A stretch of DNA of 64,000 nucleotides from Rebecca billardiae RCC1528 (Eukaryota; Haptophyta), in NCBI GenBank assembly GCA_965240325.2, contig OZ251227.1, positions 3,100,001-3,164,000 on the forward strand, in the 5' to 3' direction. The notes beneath the pieces were generated by a model. The model was not told the DNA's origin and made no database searches. It was given only the letters and a program-made list of their open reading frames with translations. Made by a program: the position numbers and the translations under genes. Positions 39,491 through 48,765 of this stretch are shown piece by piece (position 1 is the first letter of the stretch; the number at the start of each line of letters is the position of its first letter).

Positions 39491-40591
39491 ATGTTGCTCG
39501 CCGGTGTGGCGGTGCTGGTCGTGCTGAGGAGCGCCGCGGGCCCGAACCGCACCGCCAGCGGGAACCCGGATGATGCGTTTGTCGTAGCGAGCCTCACGAC
39601 AACGCCCACACGGCTCCCGCTCATGGAGGACGTGCTCGTGTCCCTCCGAGCGCAGTCACGCCCAGTTGACGCGCTTGTGCTCAATCTGCCGGACAGGTAC
39701 AGCCAGGATGACTCCGCGTACCCGGAGTCCATTCCGCAGAGGATCGCAAGCCTCGCGCACGTACACCGCTGCGGGAGGGACTGGGGTCCCGCCACGAAGC
39801 TCATCCCGACAGTGCGATGGCTCGCCGCCCAGCGAAGCAACTCGACGTCCCGAGCCGCTGCTGCGCACCTGAGCAGGACGTTCATCCTGATCGTCGACGA
39901 CGATCACACGTACCCGCCGCGCATGGTGGAGACCCTCCTCCCCCACGTGGGCCCCAGGTCATCTGTGGGTGCCAAGGGGCTGAGCGCCGTATTGCAGGGC
40001 GCTGGGAGGAGGAAGTTCATCGCGTCGTTCATGTCGAGGACTGGTGCCCTCCGGCCAGTCATTGCTGACTTGAAGGACAAGCAGATTATCACGCCCGCTG
40101 GCGGTCCGCCCGTTGCTGTGGACATCCTCGAGGCCTACGCGGGGTGGCTTATCCCAGCGGAGGCCCTGCTAGGAGCCTCTGGCGGCCTCGAAGCCCACTT
40201 CGAGCGCGTGCTCCAAGATTCCACAAAGCACACGAGAGTGCCAACAAAGGCCGCCCTCCGCTCGGACGACCTGACCATCTCCGCCTACCTAGACTCGCTT
40301 GGCGTAGGGCGCTTCCAAGTGGCCGCTGCGCACTACAAAACAACGGCGGCATCTGGCCTCCCACCCTTCGTGGCGGATCGTCCCCCTGGCGATTTCTGGC
40401 GCGAAGCCCAGTACCTGCACAGGAGGGATGCGTATGTGGTGCCCAAACGGTACGAGGTTGGTCCTGGCAGCCTCAAGACGTTCGGCGGGGGCTCGCTAAT
40501 GCGGTACATCAAGCTGCTCCGCGCAGGGGTCGTGCGTCTGCCGAGGCTTGTTGGCTGGTCGCCCCCGGAGATCGCATATACGGCTGCTTGA
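39491..40591 (+). CDS. Type II membrane glycosyltransferase-like protein
   Basis: 366 residues. An N-terminal hydrophobic anchor (LLAGVAVLVVL) precedes a domain starting DDAFVVASLTTTPTRLPLME. This is followed by the pattern RDWGPATKLIPTVRW and the acidic LIVDDDHTYPPRMVETLLPH near residue 136, a DxD-type metal/nucleotide-sugar motif seen in GT2-like and related bacterial and algal transferases. LDSLGVGRFQVAAAHY and DFWREAQYLHRRDAYVV follow. It is likely Golgi-resident, though donor and acceptor are unknown. The frame is open far upstream antisense to the neighbouring gene, but the ATG at 39491 gives the anchor. Retroelement copy C begins about 10 bp after its stop codon. Confidence 0.72.
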   Translation: MLLAGVAVLVVLRSAAGPNRTASGNPDDAFVVASLTTTPTRLPLMEDVLVSLRAQSRPVDALVLNLPDRYSQDDSAYPESIPQRIASLAHVHRCGRDWGPATKLIPTVRWLAAQRSNSTSRAAAAHLSRTFILIVDDDHTYPPRMVETLLPHVGPRSSVGAKGLSAVLQGAGRRKFIASFMSRTGALRPVIADLKDKQIITPAGGPPVAVDILEAYAGWLIPAEALLGASGGLEAHFERVLQDSTKHTRVPTKAALRSDDLTISAYLDSLGVGRFQVAAAHYKTTAASGLPPFVADRPPGDFWREAQYLHRRDAYVVPKRYEVGPGSLKTFGGGSLMRYIKLLRAGVVRLPRLVGWSPPEIAYTAA

Positions 40592-40599
40592 CGGTAGTA

Positions 40600-41045
40600 T
40601 ATGCGTGGCCAGGCCCTGCCCGCCCAGGCCAAGATGAGCTCATCGCCCGCGCGCGGGCGCATGGCCGGGCATGGCGCGCGTGCGCCTGCGGGGGCACGCG
40701 CCCGCGGGGGCGCTGCGCACGACGAGTCGACGACTACTTTGAGACGACGGCTGACGACGTATGGCACCGCGATCACCGCCGCGGTGGTGCGCGCGCGTCG
40801 ACGCCAGACGGTGCGTCGGGCTTCCGCTAATGAGTTTAGGCTAATCCGCTCGGGCGATGGATGCAGGATGGACTTAGAGTGATGCCCACTGCCCAGGCGA
40901 AGCCTACGACTAGTACGAGCCGGGGGATGAGGACGAATGCGAGGAGCGCTGATCCCGGTGTTTGTCCCTGTTGACCGATCTGCTACCGAGCTAGTACTGA
41001 CTCTGACTACCAGGTCGTTCCCCCTGCACTGGGAATCCGCGGTTT
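40600..41045 (+). mobile_element. Truncated retroelement copy C
   Basis: Homologous to the last part of copy A, from GCGTGGCCAGGCC through the region coding ASTPDGAS, then GAGGAGCGCTGATCC and the tail. It is diverged, with indels that destroy the frame. The tail word TACCACGTCGTT of copies A and B appears here as TACCAGGTCGTT at 41008-41019, exactly where the left end of the next foldback element starts. No (TA)n follows directly; one is found at 42612, beyond the inserted element. Confidence 0.7.
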
Positions 41046-42528
41046 GGACATACAAGAAAAACAGCCGGAGGACGCACCCGTCGCTACCCGCGAATAAGAT
41101 TTTCAGGTCTCGCGGGTGCGGATGTGCGTCAATCGATGAGCTGGTCTCGCAATCCCAAAATTGAGCCGCAACGAGATAGAGGGCAGGGAGCCCCCGGTGG
41201 CGGCTCGGCAGGCGAGGGCCGACCAAATCTTGACCTTTTGCCCTCGGCGGCAGGCGGCAGCGGCGAACGCGGCCGAGCGCCGTTGGCGGGGCGCGCCCGG
41301 GGCACGGCGCTGCGGGCGCGGATGTGCTCGCGGAGCCGGCTTGCGTGGACAGGCTGTCGCGGGAGAGTATCTGGCGCCCTCCTGTGCCGCGCGTCTCGCG
41401 CCACGCCTCTTTTCGCCGCGGCTCAGGGCAGCGCGCACGCGCGCGCCGCCTCGAGGCCAGCACAGCCGCGCCGGCAGCCAACCGCGCGCGCGCCGTGCGC
41501 GGCGTGGTCGGAAAGGAACGGGGGGTGCTGCCGGGCGAGATGACGACATCATGTGCGCACGCTATGCCGCCCCGCGGCGCCGCGAAAGGGCACGATAACG
41601 GATCCGCACAGCTGTTGACGAGTGCTGATTTCTTCGGTCGTGCCTGAAGCCAGACCTGAGCTCGAAGAAGATGATGAAAGTGCATCCGCGCGAGGAAGCG
41701 TCGCACCCAGCACTTCTACATGACCACGCGGTGATGAACATTCATGGAAGAGTATCCCGCTTGCCCGTCTGGCACTGTTCTGTGTCTCAATGATCGTCCC
41801 GACAAGGGTCACGACCGCGAGGCCGTGCCGCACACCATTTGTGACAACTCGAAGAGGCGTGCAAACGGACCGGCGACACGCTCGGCAAGGCGTGGCGGGG
41901 CGGCATGGCGTGCGCACATGATGTCGTCATCTCGCCCGGCAGCCGCGCCCGTTCCTTCCCGACCACGCCGCGCACGGCGCGCGCGCGGTCGGCTGCGGCG
42001 CAGGCAAGGCTGGCCAGTTGAGGCGGCGCGCGCCGTGCGCGCTGCCCTGAGCCGAGGCGAAAGAGGCGTGGCGCAAGACGCGCGGCGCAGGATGGCGGCA
42101 GATACTCTCCCGCAACAGCCCGTCCACGCACGCCGGCTCCGCGAGCACATCCGCGCCCGCAGCGCCCTGGCCCGCATCGCACTCGCCGCCGCCCGGCCGC
42201 AGGCCGGCGGGTCAGAAATCGGTGCTCGCACCCGCGAGGGCTCCCGCCTCCGGTCGCACGCGAAGAACTCATTCCTAGAGCATCGATTTCGTGAGCGGAC
42301 TATCGCTGACGAGGCTGATTACTGCTGTTCCACGGCTTTGCCGCGCTCGGGATTTGGCTTCTCGAATGGATGGATCTGGTTTCGTCATTTTTAATTGGAA
42401 AGCTCGATTAGATCGTTCAAGTGGTCTGATAGAGCAATCGGAAGACTAAATCTGCGTTGCTATGCCGCGGCCTCGCGCTCTGAATAGTGCGAAACCGCGG
42501 ATTCCCAGTGCAGGGGGAACGACCTGGT
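41009..42528. mobile_element. 1.5-kb foldback element with perfect 37-bp ends and large inverted arms
   Basis: 41009-41045 and 42492-42528 are perfect inverse copies (37 bp). Inside, about 41160-41590 and 41890-42310 are a second, diverged inverted pair (about 400 bp, roughly 90 percent by eye in the best part). The whole segment can fold back on itself around 41740. No transposase is seen. Frames on both strands encode matching Arg/Ala-rich shadows and are not genes. It may have inserted into the tail of retroelement copy C. Confidence 0.75.
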
Positions 42529-42608
42529 AAGTGACTAATCGCCGCCGCGTGCCCGTCGTTCACGTTGCAAGTGCCGCGCGCACGCGGGATTGGCCGTTTA
42601 GTTAGATG

Positions 42609-42611
<3 letters not shown>

Positions 42612-42686
<75 letters not shown>

Positions 42687-42700
42687 TATATTATATTATA
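42612..42700. repeat. (TA)n followed by (TTATA)n
   Basis: About 69 bp of pure TA, then four TTATA-type units. It may be the displaced 3' TA tail of retroelement copy C. Confidence 0.95.
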
Positions 42701-43279
42701 TGTGGCGTTATAACGGAGTTATAACCGAGTGTGTCGGGAGGCTGGAAAGGCGACGCGCAGCTGGTGGACAAGGGCCGCCATCGTCTTCTAGAATCTAGGT
42801 CCTGCAGGTAGTTGTAGCCGATTTCCGGAGCTCATCGGCCACTGAGCTATCCTTTATCATCATCATGGCGGCCGCTGGTCCTTTCATATCGGCCAACCAC
42901 ACTGGCTCCTCTATAAGTACCCGCTCCACTCCACTATCCGGCGCTCGAGATCATATCCAAGATCATCTTAAGTCGGCATGGCAACGTATTACCAAAGTTC
43001 ATCAAGCAGCCCACCTATCAGAGCTCGCTCGATCATCGGTTACACGACCTTTCCGCTTTCGGGCCAAGCTGCTCATCTCTAGGCCACCCCTGCTTGCCTG
43101 CGCATCGCCATCAGCAAAGCCCGAGGTCTCATCTCCTCTGCGTTCCTTGCTTGTGCTCGTTTCCCCACCATGCGCAAGTATATATATACATCACCATTTC
43201 TGCATGGCGTGTATCATCGGCATTTATTGCTGCATGCTCACATATGTGCTGCAATACCTGCCCTCGCATGCAGGCTCTG

Positions 43280-44225
43280 GTCACTGTCCGGGACGTCCAG
43301 CAGGGGTGCATTTAACCATTTGGGGGGGTCGGGGGGGGGCTCCCCCCAGCCCATCGAAGGACCAAATACGCCTCAATAGGGGCCCAACTCGCCAGATTTG
43401 CATGGGGATGGGCGCAGACTGCCGCAAATGCTGCGCTGAGCCTGAGGGCCGGAGCCGTGCAGCGGCGTCGATTGACAGCGTCAGCTGTGCGCCGCCTCGC
43501 GACGACCATGCGACGCCTCGCACAAAGCCCTGATCTCGGCGTCTCCCTCGCTAGTCAAGACGTAGCGTAGTGCTGGATCGAGCGACGCATCAGTGACCGC
43601 CGCCGCGGCCGCCGCACCTCGGCGCGCTCGCGAACTCGCTGAGCCGTCAGCCAAGCGCGAGCTCGTGCGCACGCCCGCGCCTCCGCGAGCTGACGGCACG
43701 GCCCGGGGCGCGAGCAGCTCGAGGAGCACGTCTTCCTCCGTGAAGCGCTTGTGAACGGTGCTGGCGGCAACCATGACGTGCTTCGGGCAACGGCAATCCG
43801 TATGGCCAGGGCAAGCCAGGGTCACCGTGTACCTGCGCTCGTTGGGAGATGCGCGCGCATTGTCCCACCCACGCGAGCGCGTCAACGAGCCCGTCGTCAT
43901 CGGATGGTCCTCTGTCTGCTTGGCCAGCTGACGTCTCCGCGCGCCGGGCGCGGCTGCGACACCCGACATGGCCGCAGCTCACCGTTGGAGTCCGGGAACT
44001 TGAAAAAAAAAGTTCAGCACGATGGAGTCCTCCGTGTTCGACGTGACGACGCCTTCGAACACGTCGAGGCGTGAGAAGACGTCGATTACTTCGATGAGGA
44101 CTACGTTACTTCGTCCGCCGCCCCGGAGATCTTTCGATTGGTACCCTCATCGCTCCCTGGCTCCCAGGGGTTCGACTAAATGCACCCCCCCCATAGGGTC
44201 AGTGGACGTCCCTGACTGTGGCTGG
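43280..44225. mobile_element. Candidate small DNA element with imperfect terminal inverted repeats
   Basis: GGGACGTCCA (43290) and GGGGTGCATTTA (43303) recur inverted as TAAATGCACCCC (44177) and TGGACGTCCC (44203). The flanking 20 bp also match inversely at about 14 of 20 positions. The element is about 0.93 kb and encloses one ORF on the minus strand. A G-rich tract (about 43320-43342) lies just inside the left end. No target duplication was established. Confidence 0.45.
43481..43969 (-). CDS. Hypothetical protein within the candidate element
   Basis: 162 residues. The middle part, RRYTVTLACPGHTDCRCPKH, has a Cys/His cluster (C-x4-H-x2-C-x-C-x2-H style) that could bind zinc, followed by VHKRFTEEDVLLELLAPRAV. 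The rest is Arg/Ala/Ser-rich. No family recognised. It may be a DNA-binding remnant of the element or a chance frame. Confidence 0.3.
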   Translation of the reverse strand: MSGVAAAPGARRRQLAKQTEDHPMTTGSLTRSRGWDNARASPNERRYTVTLACPGHTDCRCPKHVMVAASTVHKRFTEEDVLLELLAPRAVPSARGGAGVRTSSRLADGSASSRARRGAAAAAAVTDASLDPALRYVLTSEGDAEIRALCEASHGRREAAHS

Positions 44226-44282
44226 AGCCTGCACGTCACGCAGATTGTGGGTGATGTTCGTCCATACTCAATGGCGTCGCGT

Positions 44283-44495
<213 letters not shown>

Positions 44496-44604
44496 ATGCT
44501 GCGTACTGTCACTGTAGTCAGGACGCGCCGTAAAGGCGTGACGACACACGTTTCGGCAATGCCAGCCGGCCCAGCCGCGGCCGGCGGTCACAACTACGCT
44601 TAGC

Positions 44605-45447
44605 TTACACGGCCGACGAGGCCTTCGCGGCCTGCGCCGAGCCAGGCGCGTCCGAGTCCTTGTACACGAGCGCGGCGCACACGACGGCCACCCAGGTCGA
44701 GAAGAAGCCGTTGCCCGCCCAGACGAACGGCGCGACGAACGTGAGGACGATCGCACCTGCCAGCCACCAGAGGAAGAGGAGCAGCACGACGTACGGGATG
44801 GCCTGGTTGAGCTTGTCGGTGCACTTGGGCACGAGGACGATCAGGATGCAGAGCGCGAGCGACACCGCGCCCACCGCCACCGCGTACGCGGTGAAGTGCT
44901 GGCAGTTGTTGCAGAAGACGGACGCGGCGATCAGCTCGATGATGGACGCCAGGACGACGCCTGCCATTGCCGGGCCGGTCTTCTCCATCTGCCCGGAGAA
45001 GGCGCCGACCACCGTCTGCACAGCGGAGGAGACCTCCAGGCCGTACAGGACGGAGCCGAAGAACGCGATCCAGCTCCCGAGGTAGCCGTTCGACACGACC
45101 GTGTACGGCCCGGCGAACGTGATCACGCCCGCACCAAACAGCCACCACACGCAGAAGAAGATGGCGACGAACGGCGCGGACTTGGAGGTGCAGTCGCGCA
45201 GCGCGCCGATCTTCTCGCCGATGAGCATGAAGAAAGCGACCAGCATGCTGATGAGGCCCGCGCACAGGGCCCACGCCGTGTACGAGCTGCAACCCTCGTT
45301 ACCCCAGGCATTGCCGTTACCCCTGCCGCTGTCACCGCCCCAGCCTTGCGCGCGCCCACAGCTGAACGCCCCGGCGAGGAAGACGACGGCGGAGGCAACG
45401 AAGATCAGGACCAGAAGGCCCCTGCCCGAAGGAGCCGAAGGAGCCAT
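44605..45447 (-). CDS. Multipass membrane protein of unknown function (MARVEL-like duplication)
   Basis: 280 residues with about eight hydrophobic helices arranged as two similar four-helix halves. Segments include LLVLIFVASAVVFLAGAF, AWALCAGLISMLVAFFMLIG, FVAIFFCVWWLFGAGVITFA in the first half and YVVLLLFLWWLAGAIVLTFV in the second. The FFCVWWLFGAGVITFAGPY and LFLWWLAGAIVLTFVAPF pairs show the internal duplication. The family looks like tetraspan or MARVEL proteins of membrane traffic. No catalytic motif. The start is the first ATG. Confidence 0.72.
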   Translation of the reverse strand: MAPSAPSGRGLLVLIFVASAVVFLAGAFSCGRAQGWGGDSGRGNGNAWGNEGCSSYTAWALCAGLISMLVAFFMLIGEKIGALRDCTSKSAPFVAIFFCVWWLFGAGVITFAGPYTVVSNGYLGSWIAFFGSVLYGLEVSSAVQTVVGAFSGQMEKTGPAMAGVVLASIIELIAASVFCNNCQHFTAYAVAVGAVSLALCILIVLVPKCTDKLNQAIPYVVLLLFLWWLAGAIVLTFVAPFVWAGNGFFSTWVAVVCAALVYKDSDAPGSAQAAKASSAV

Positions 45448-46061
45448 GACGCTTTGAGGCTTGGCTTGGAAGGCGGCTGGCGAGAGAGGTATCCGCGCGC
45501 GAGGCTGGCTCTCGGCGTCGTCGATCGGCGCCGCAGTTCGGGAGCTCCCGGCCGGGTACGGTCTTGATGGGATTTGGGGCGTGAGTGAGCGTTTGGCCGG
45601 GCGGGCCCGGGCGGGCGGACGAAGCGAAGCGGACGTTGAAGCGGGTCGGAGATGATGGATTATTCATTATTCAGAGAATCAGAGTTGATGAGCGCGCCGG
45701 AGCCCGGCTGCGGAGCGGCGGCGGTCCGCCTCCGCAGTCCGCTCGAAGTCGAAGCGGCCGGAACGGGTACTTTATCAGTCTGAACAGGCGGTCAGGCGCT
45801 ACTATTCTGATTATGATACGCTATACTCACATTGCATACAGTGACAATACAGTCCCGGCGAGCCGGTCAGCGACCGTGATCGGTGATGCCAGCGTGTCTG
45901 CGTGAGCGTGCCACCACGGTGACCGTGTCCGATCGAGCCGCCGATGCTGTTATGTCATCATCACATTATAAGCATGCCCCACCCGCACGGCCACGCTCGT
46001 AAGATTCGTAACTGTCACTCAGTGACTGACTGCCAGTGCTCGGCAAGCGTGATCGGACGCC
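45448..46061. other. Intergenic, no gene recognised
   Basis: Upstream of the membrane protein and downstream of the LON-domain gene. Open frames are short and featureless. Confidence 0.4.
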
Positions 46062-46933
46062 CTACACGGAGGGGCCGCGCGGCCGCGCGCTCAGGATGCG
46101 CTCGCTCATCACGTCGATCCACCACAGCGCAAGCACGAGGCGCTCCGCGGTGCTCGGCGCTTGCAGCACGGGCGCGAGGCTGTCCCCCTCCGTCCCAATC
46201 GCCTCCCACACCTGGTAGCTCAGCCGCGCGCTGCGCCTCCGCTGGGGGTAGTCTGGCGCGGGCGGCACGTGGCCGCACAGGCTGCCGTTGGCGGCGGCGC
46301 GCGCGTGCTCCACACGCGCCGCCTCGAGCGCGAAGCCCGGCGGCCAGCCCTGCGCGGAGCCCGAGCGCACACCGCCAGCGTCTGCCCGGCCGCTGCCACC
46401 CTCCGCGCCATCCAGGCCGCCGCCGTCCACTGGCGTCTCCTGCTGCGCTGAGCCAGACCGGTCGTCGACGGACCCCCCGCCGTCGTCGGCCTGGCCATCG
46501 CCGGACCCGCCGTCACCGGACTGGCTGTGGCCGGACTGGCCGGAGCCGGGCTGGCCGGAGCCGGACTGAGTGCGAGTCGTACTCCCGGGCTGGCCGCCCG
46601 GGGGCTGGCCGCCCGGCCGTGGGAGCAGCGCGAGGAGCGGCGTGGGCACGGGCGCGGCGGCGCCGCGGCCGTCCGGCTGAATCGCGCGCAGGAGCCGAAG
46701 CAGCGAATCCACGGCAGTCCACAGCTCGATCTCGAGATCGGGCAGGCCTGCGGTGGCCCGCGCGGCGGGCGCGGCGCCGGCTGGAGGCGGCCGCGAGGCC
46801 TGTGTGGAGCCGGCGGCCGGCGGCCGCGCGGGCGAAGCCGTGAGCGCGGAGAGCGCGCGCGTGGCGCGCGAGCGCCTCGAGAGCTCGGCCACATCCTCCT
46901 CCCACCGCGCGCGGAGCGCTGCCCACGCGTCGT

Positions 46934-47004
<71 letters not shown>

Positions 47005-47882
47005 CCGGCACCATCGGCCCGATCGTGAGCGGCGCCGTCCGCGCCGGCGTCGGGCTCGGCGTCGGTGTCGACGTGCCGCGCCTCAAGGGCGGCGTCGAGG
47101 GCGCGCGCGACGGCCCGCTCGGCCTCGGCGCGCGGGACCGCCGCGCTCGCGTTCAGCTGACACAGCGGATGCGGCCACGGGCCCGGCATCCCCAACACCC
47201 GCTCGGCAATCGCGCCGGGCACGAGCGACGAGTCCGCGATCTCGTAGCCGAGATAGGCCCGCGCTTCGGCGCACGCGCAGATCGTCGCGAGCGCCTCCGC
47301 CTCGGGCTCGGCGTCGGCGTCGTGGGGGTGGCGGCGCGGCGCGCGCTGAGCGCGGAACCGCGCGAGCGCGCGCCGCGCGCCGGGCAGGTGCGCGTCCACG
47401 TCCTCAGAGTCCGGGAGGTACCGGACATGCGCGCGCGCGTACGGCTCCGCTTGCGTGCGCGCGAGCACGCGCACGCGCGCCAGACCCTGCGAGACGAGGC
47501 GGAGCCGCGCGCCGCCGTCGGCGCGGCGGGCGTAGCACACACGCATCAGCGTGCCCACCCCCTCCTCCGCGCCCTCCGCGCCCGCAGCCACGTGCACGTA
47601 CGTCCACGGCGGCGGCGCGTCGATCAGCTCGGCGAACAGGCGCAACGCGCGCGGCTTGAAAATGTTCAGGTTGAGCTGAAAGCCGGGGAGCGCGACGAAG
47701 CCCCACTCGACCAACGGGAGGTCGAGCGAGACGCCGTGCAACTCGGCGGCGGGCAGCTCGGCGGCGGGCACACGCATCCGCGCGCCCGGCCGCGCGATCC
47801 CCGGCCTCCGCCGCAACGCGAGCGGCGTAGGCCCCGACGACAGAGCCAGCAGCCCGAGCGCTGGGCCGAGCGCGCCGCGCAT
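46062..47882 (-). CDS. LON substrate-binding-domain protein with a leader peptide
   Basis: 606 residues from the ATG at 47882; the open frame runs further up only through GTG. The leader MRGALGPALGLLALSSGPTP followed by an Arg-rich stretch suggests organelle (probably plastid) targeting. Residues about 50-210 resemble the LON N-terminal (PUA-like) domain: SLDLPLVEWGFVALPGFQLN, FAELIDAPPPWTYVHVA, GTLMRVCYARRADGG and LRLVSQGLARVRVLARTQAE. The ATPase and protease parts of Lon are absent, so this is a LON-domain-only protein. The second half is low-complexity (Ala-Gly dipeptides, Gly/Ser/Gln) with a final helical stretch, RLVLALWWIDVMSERIL. Function is unknown. It diverges from the broken F-box gene, 98 bp away. 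Confidence 0.7.
46930..47003. repeat. (GCGCCC)n minisatellite in the LON gene
   Basis: About eleven GCGCCC hexamers code for an Ala-Gly dipeptide run in the minus-strand protein. Confidence 0.95.
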
Positions 47883-47980
47883 CGCGTCCGGGGTGGGCCC
47901 GTGGCGGAGCGCGCGGGCACGCACGCGTGCGGGGCGGCGATCTGTCGGCGAGCGCACTTGCAGGCTGATGCTCCGCTGCT

Positions 47981-48412
47981 GTGCACGATGGCGGCCCCGC
48001 GCCCCCGCCCCCCAAAGTGCCTGCTCGGGCTTCCGCGGCGAAGCACGAGCGTGGCGAGGCGCATCCGGGAGCGCTGCGGCCGCTCGACCTGCCGCCCGAG
48101 CTGATCTTGCGCGTGGTGCTCCAGCTGAGGAGTGCGCGTGATCTCGCCGCCGCTAACGCCACGGCGAGCCTCTTCCGCGGCTCGCCCGGCGAGCGCTCGC
48201 CGGTCGAGCAAGCGCTGCGCGAGCGCGCGCGCGCGCGCGGGCACGATCGCGCGCTGCCGCCGACGCTACCCGTGGGCGTCTGCACGTGGGCGGAGGAGCT
48301 CTTTGCGCGCGAGCACGTGCTCGAGCTCGCGCACGCGCACTTGAACGTCGTGGCCGCCGGCGGGGAGCTTGAGGAGGTGTGCTTCAGCGCTTTGGTGTGC
48401 GCGGAGGGCTAG
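47981..48412 (+). pseudogene. F-box/RCC1-like gene, interrupted by an in-frame stop
   Basis: The frame encodes an F-box-like helix set, PLDLPPELILRVVLQLRSAR and DLAAANATASLF. It then has an RCC1-repeat-like end, HLNVVAAGGELEEVCFSALV, followed by CAEG, a TAG stop at 48410-48412, and after the stop LHTCGEEP in the same frame. In RCC1 repeats this position normally reads through (G-x-L-x-T-W/C-G), so TAG has probably replaced a codon such as CAG. The frame also has no ATG start (GTG at 47981, stop just before). Both features suggest a decaying gene. Unseen upstream splicing is an alternative. Confidence 0.5.
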
Positions 48413-48765
48413 CTGCACACGTGCGGCGAGGAGCCGGTGCGGGACGAGGAGAGTATGTTAATCTCCGAACTCTCAAGCGGAGTTACCAAGCGCGCCGAGC
48501 CGGTGTGGCCCGGCAGCCGCCCAGGCTCAGGGGCAGGCTTTCAAATTCAGATTCAGCTGAGACTGGCGCCAACTCAAACTGGCTGAAGAGTGAAGTTGAA
48601 TTTAGAATTATTATTAATAAAAACTCTGCGCGGGCCGCGGGCGGTGCCAGCATACAGCGCATATTCATTAGGCAGGCGCGCGGCACTAAACCGCCGTTGA
48701 TTAGATAGCAGCGCAGTCTCAGGCAGGATAATCGCGCGCGCGTGTGCCAGCAGGCGCTGGCACAG
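48413..48765. other. Intergenic after the broken F-box gene
   Basis: Contains about 60 bp of F-box gene remnant, then AT-richer non-coding DNA (about 48590-48640) before the 3' end of the coiled-coil gene. No other feature seen. Confidence 0.4.

Noticed and set aside
41103-42394. Matching Arg/Ala-rich ORFs on opposite strands in the 1.5-kb foldback element
   Set aside because: They are inverse copies of one sequence with no protein features.
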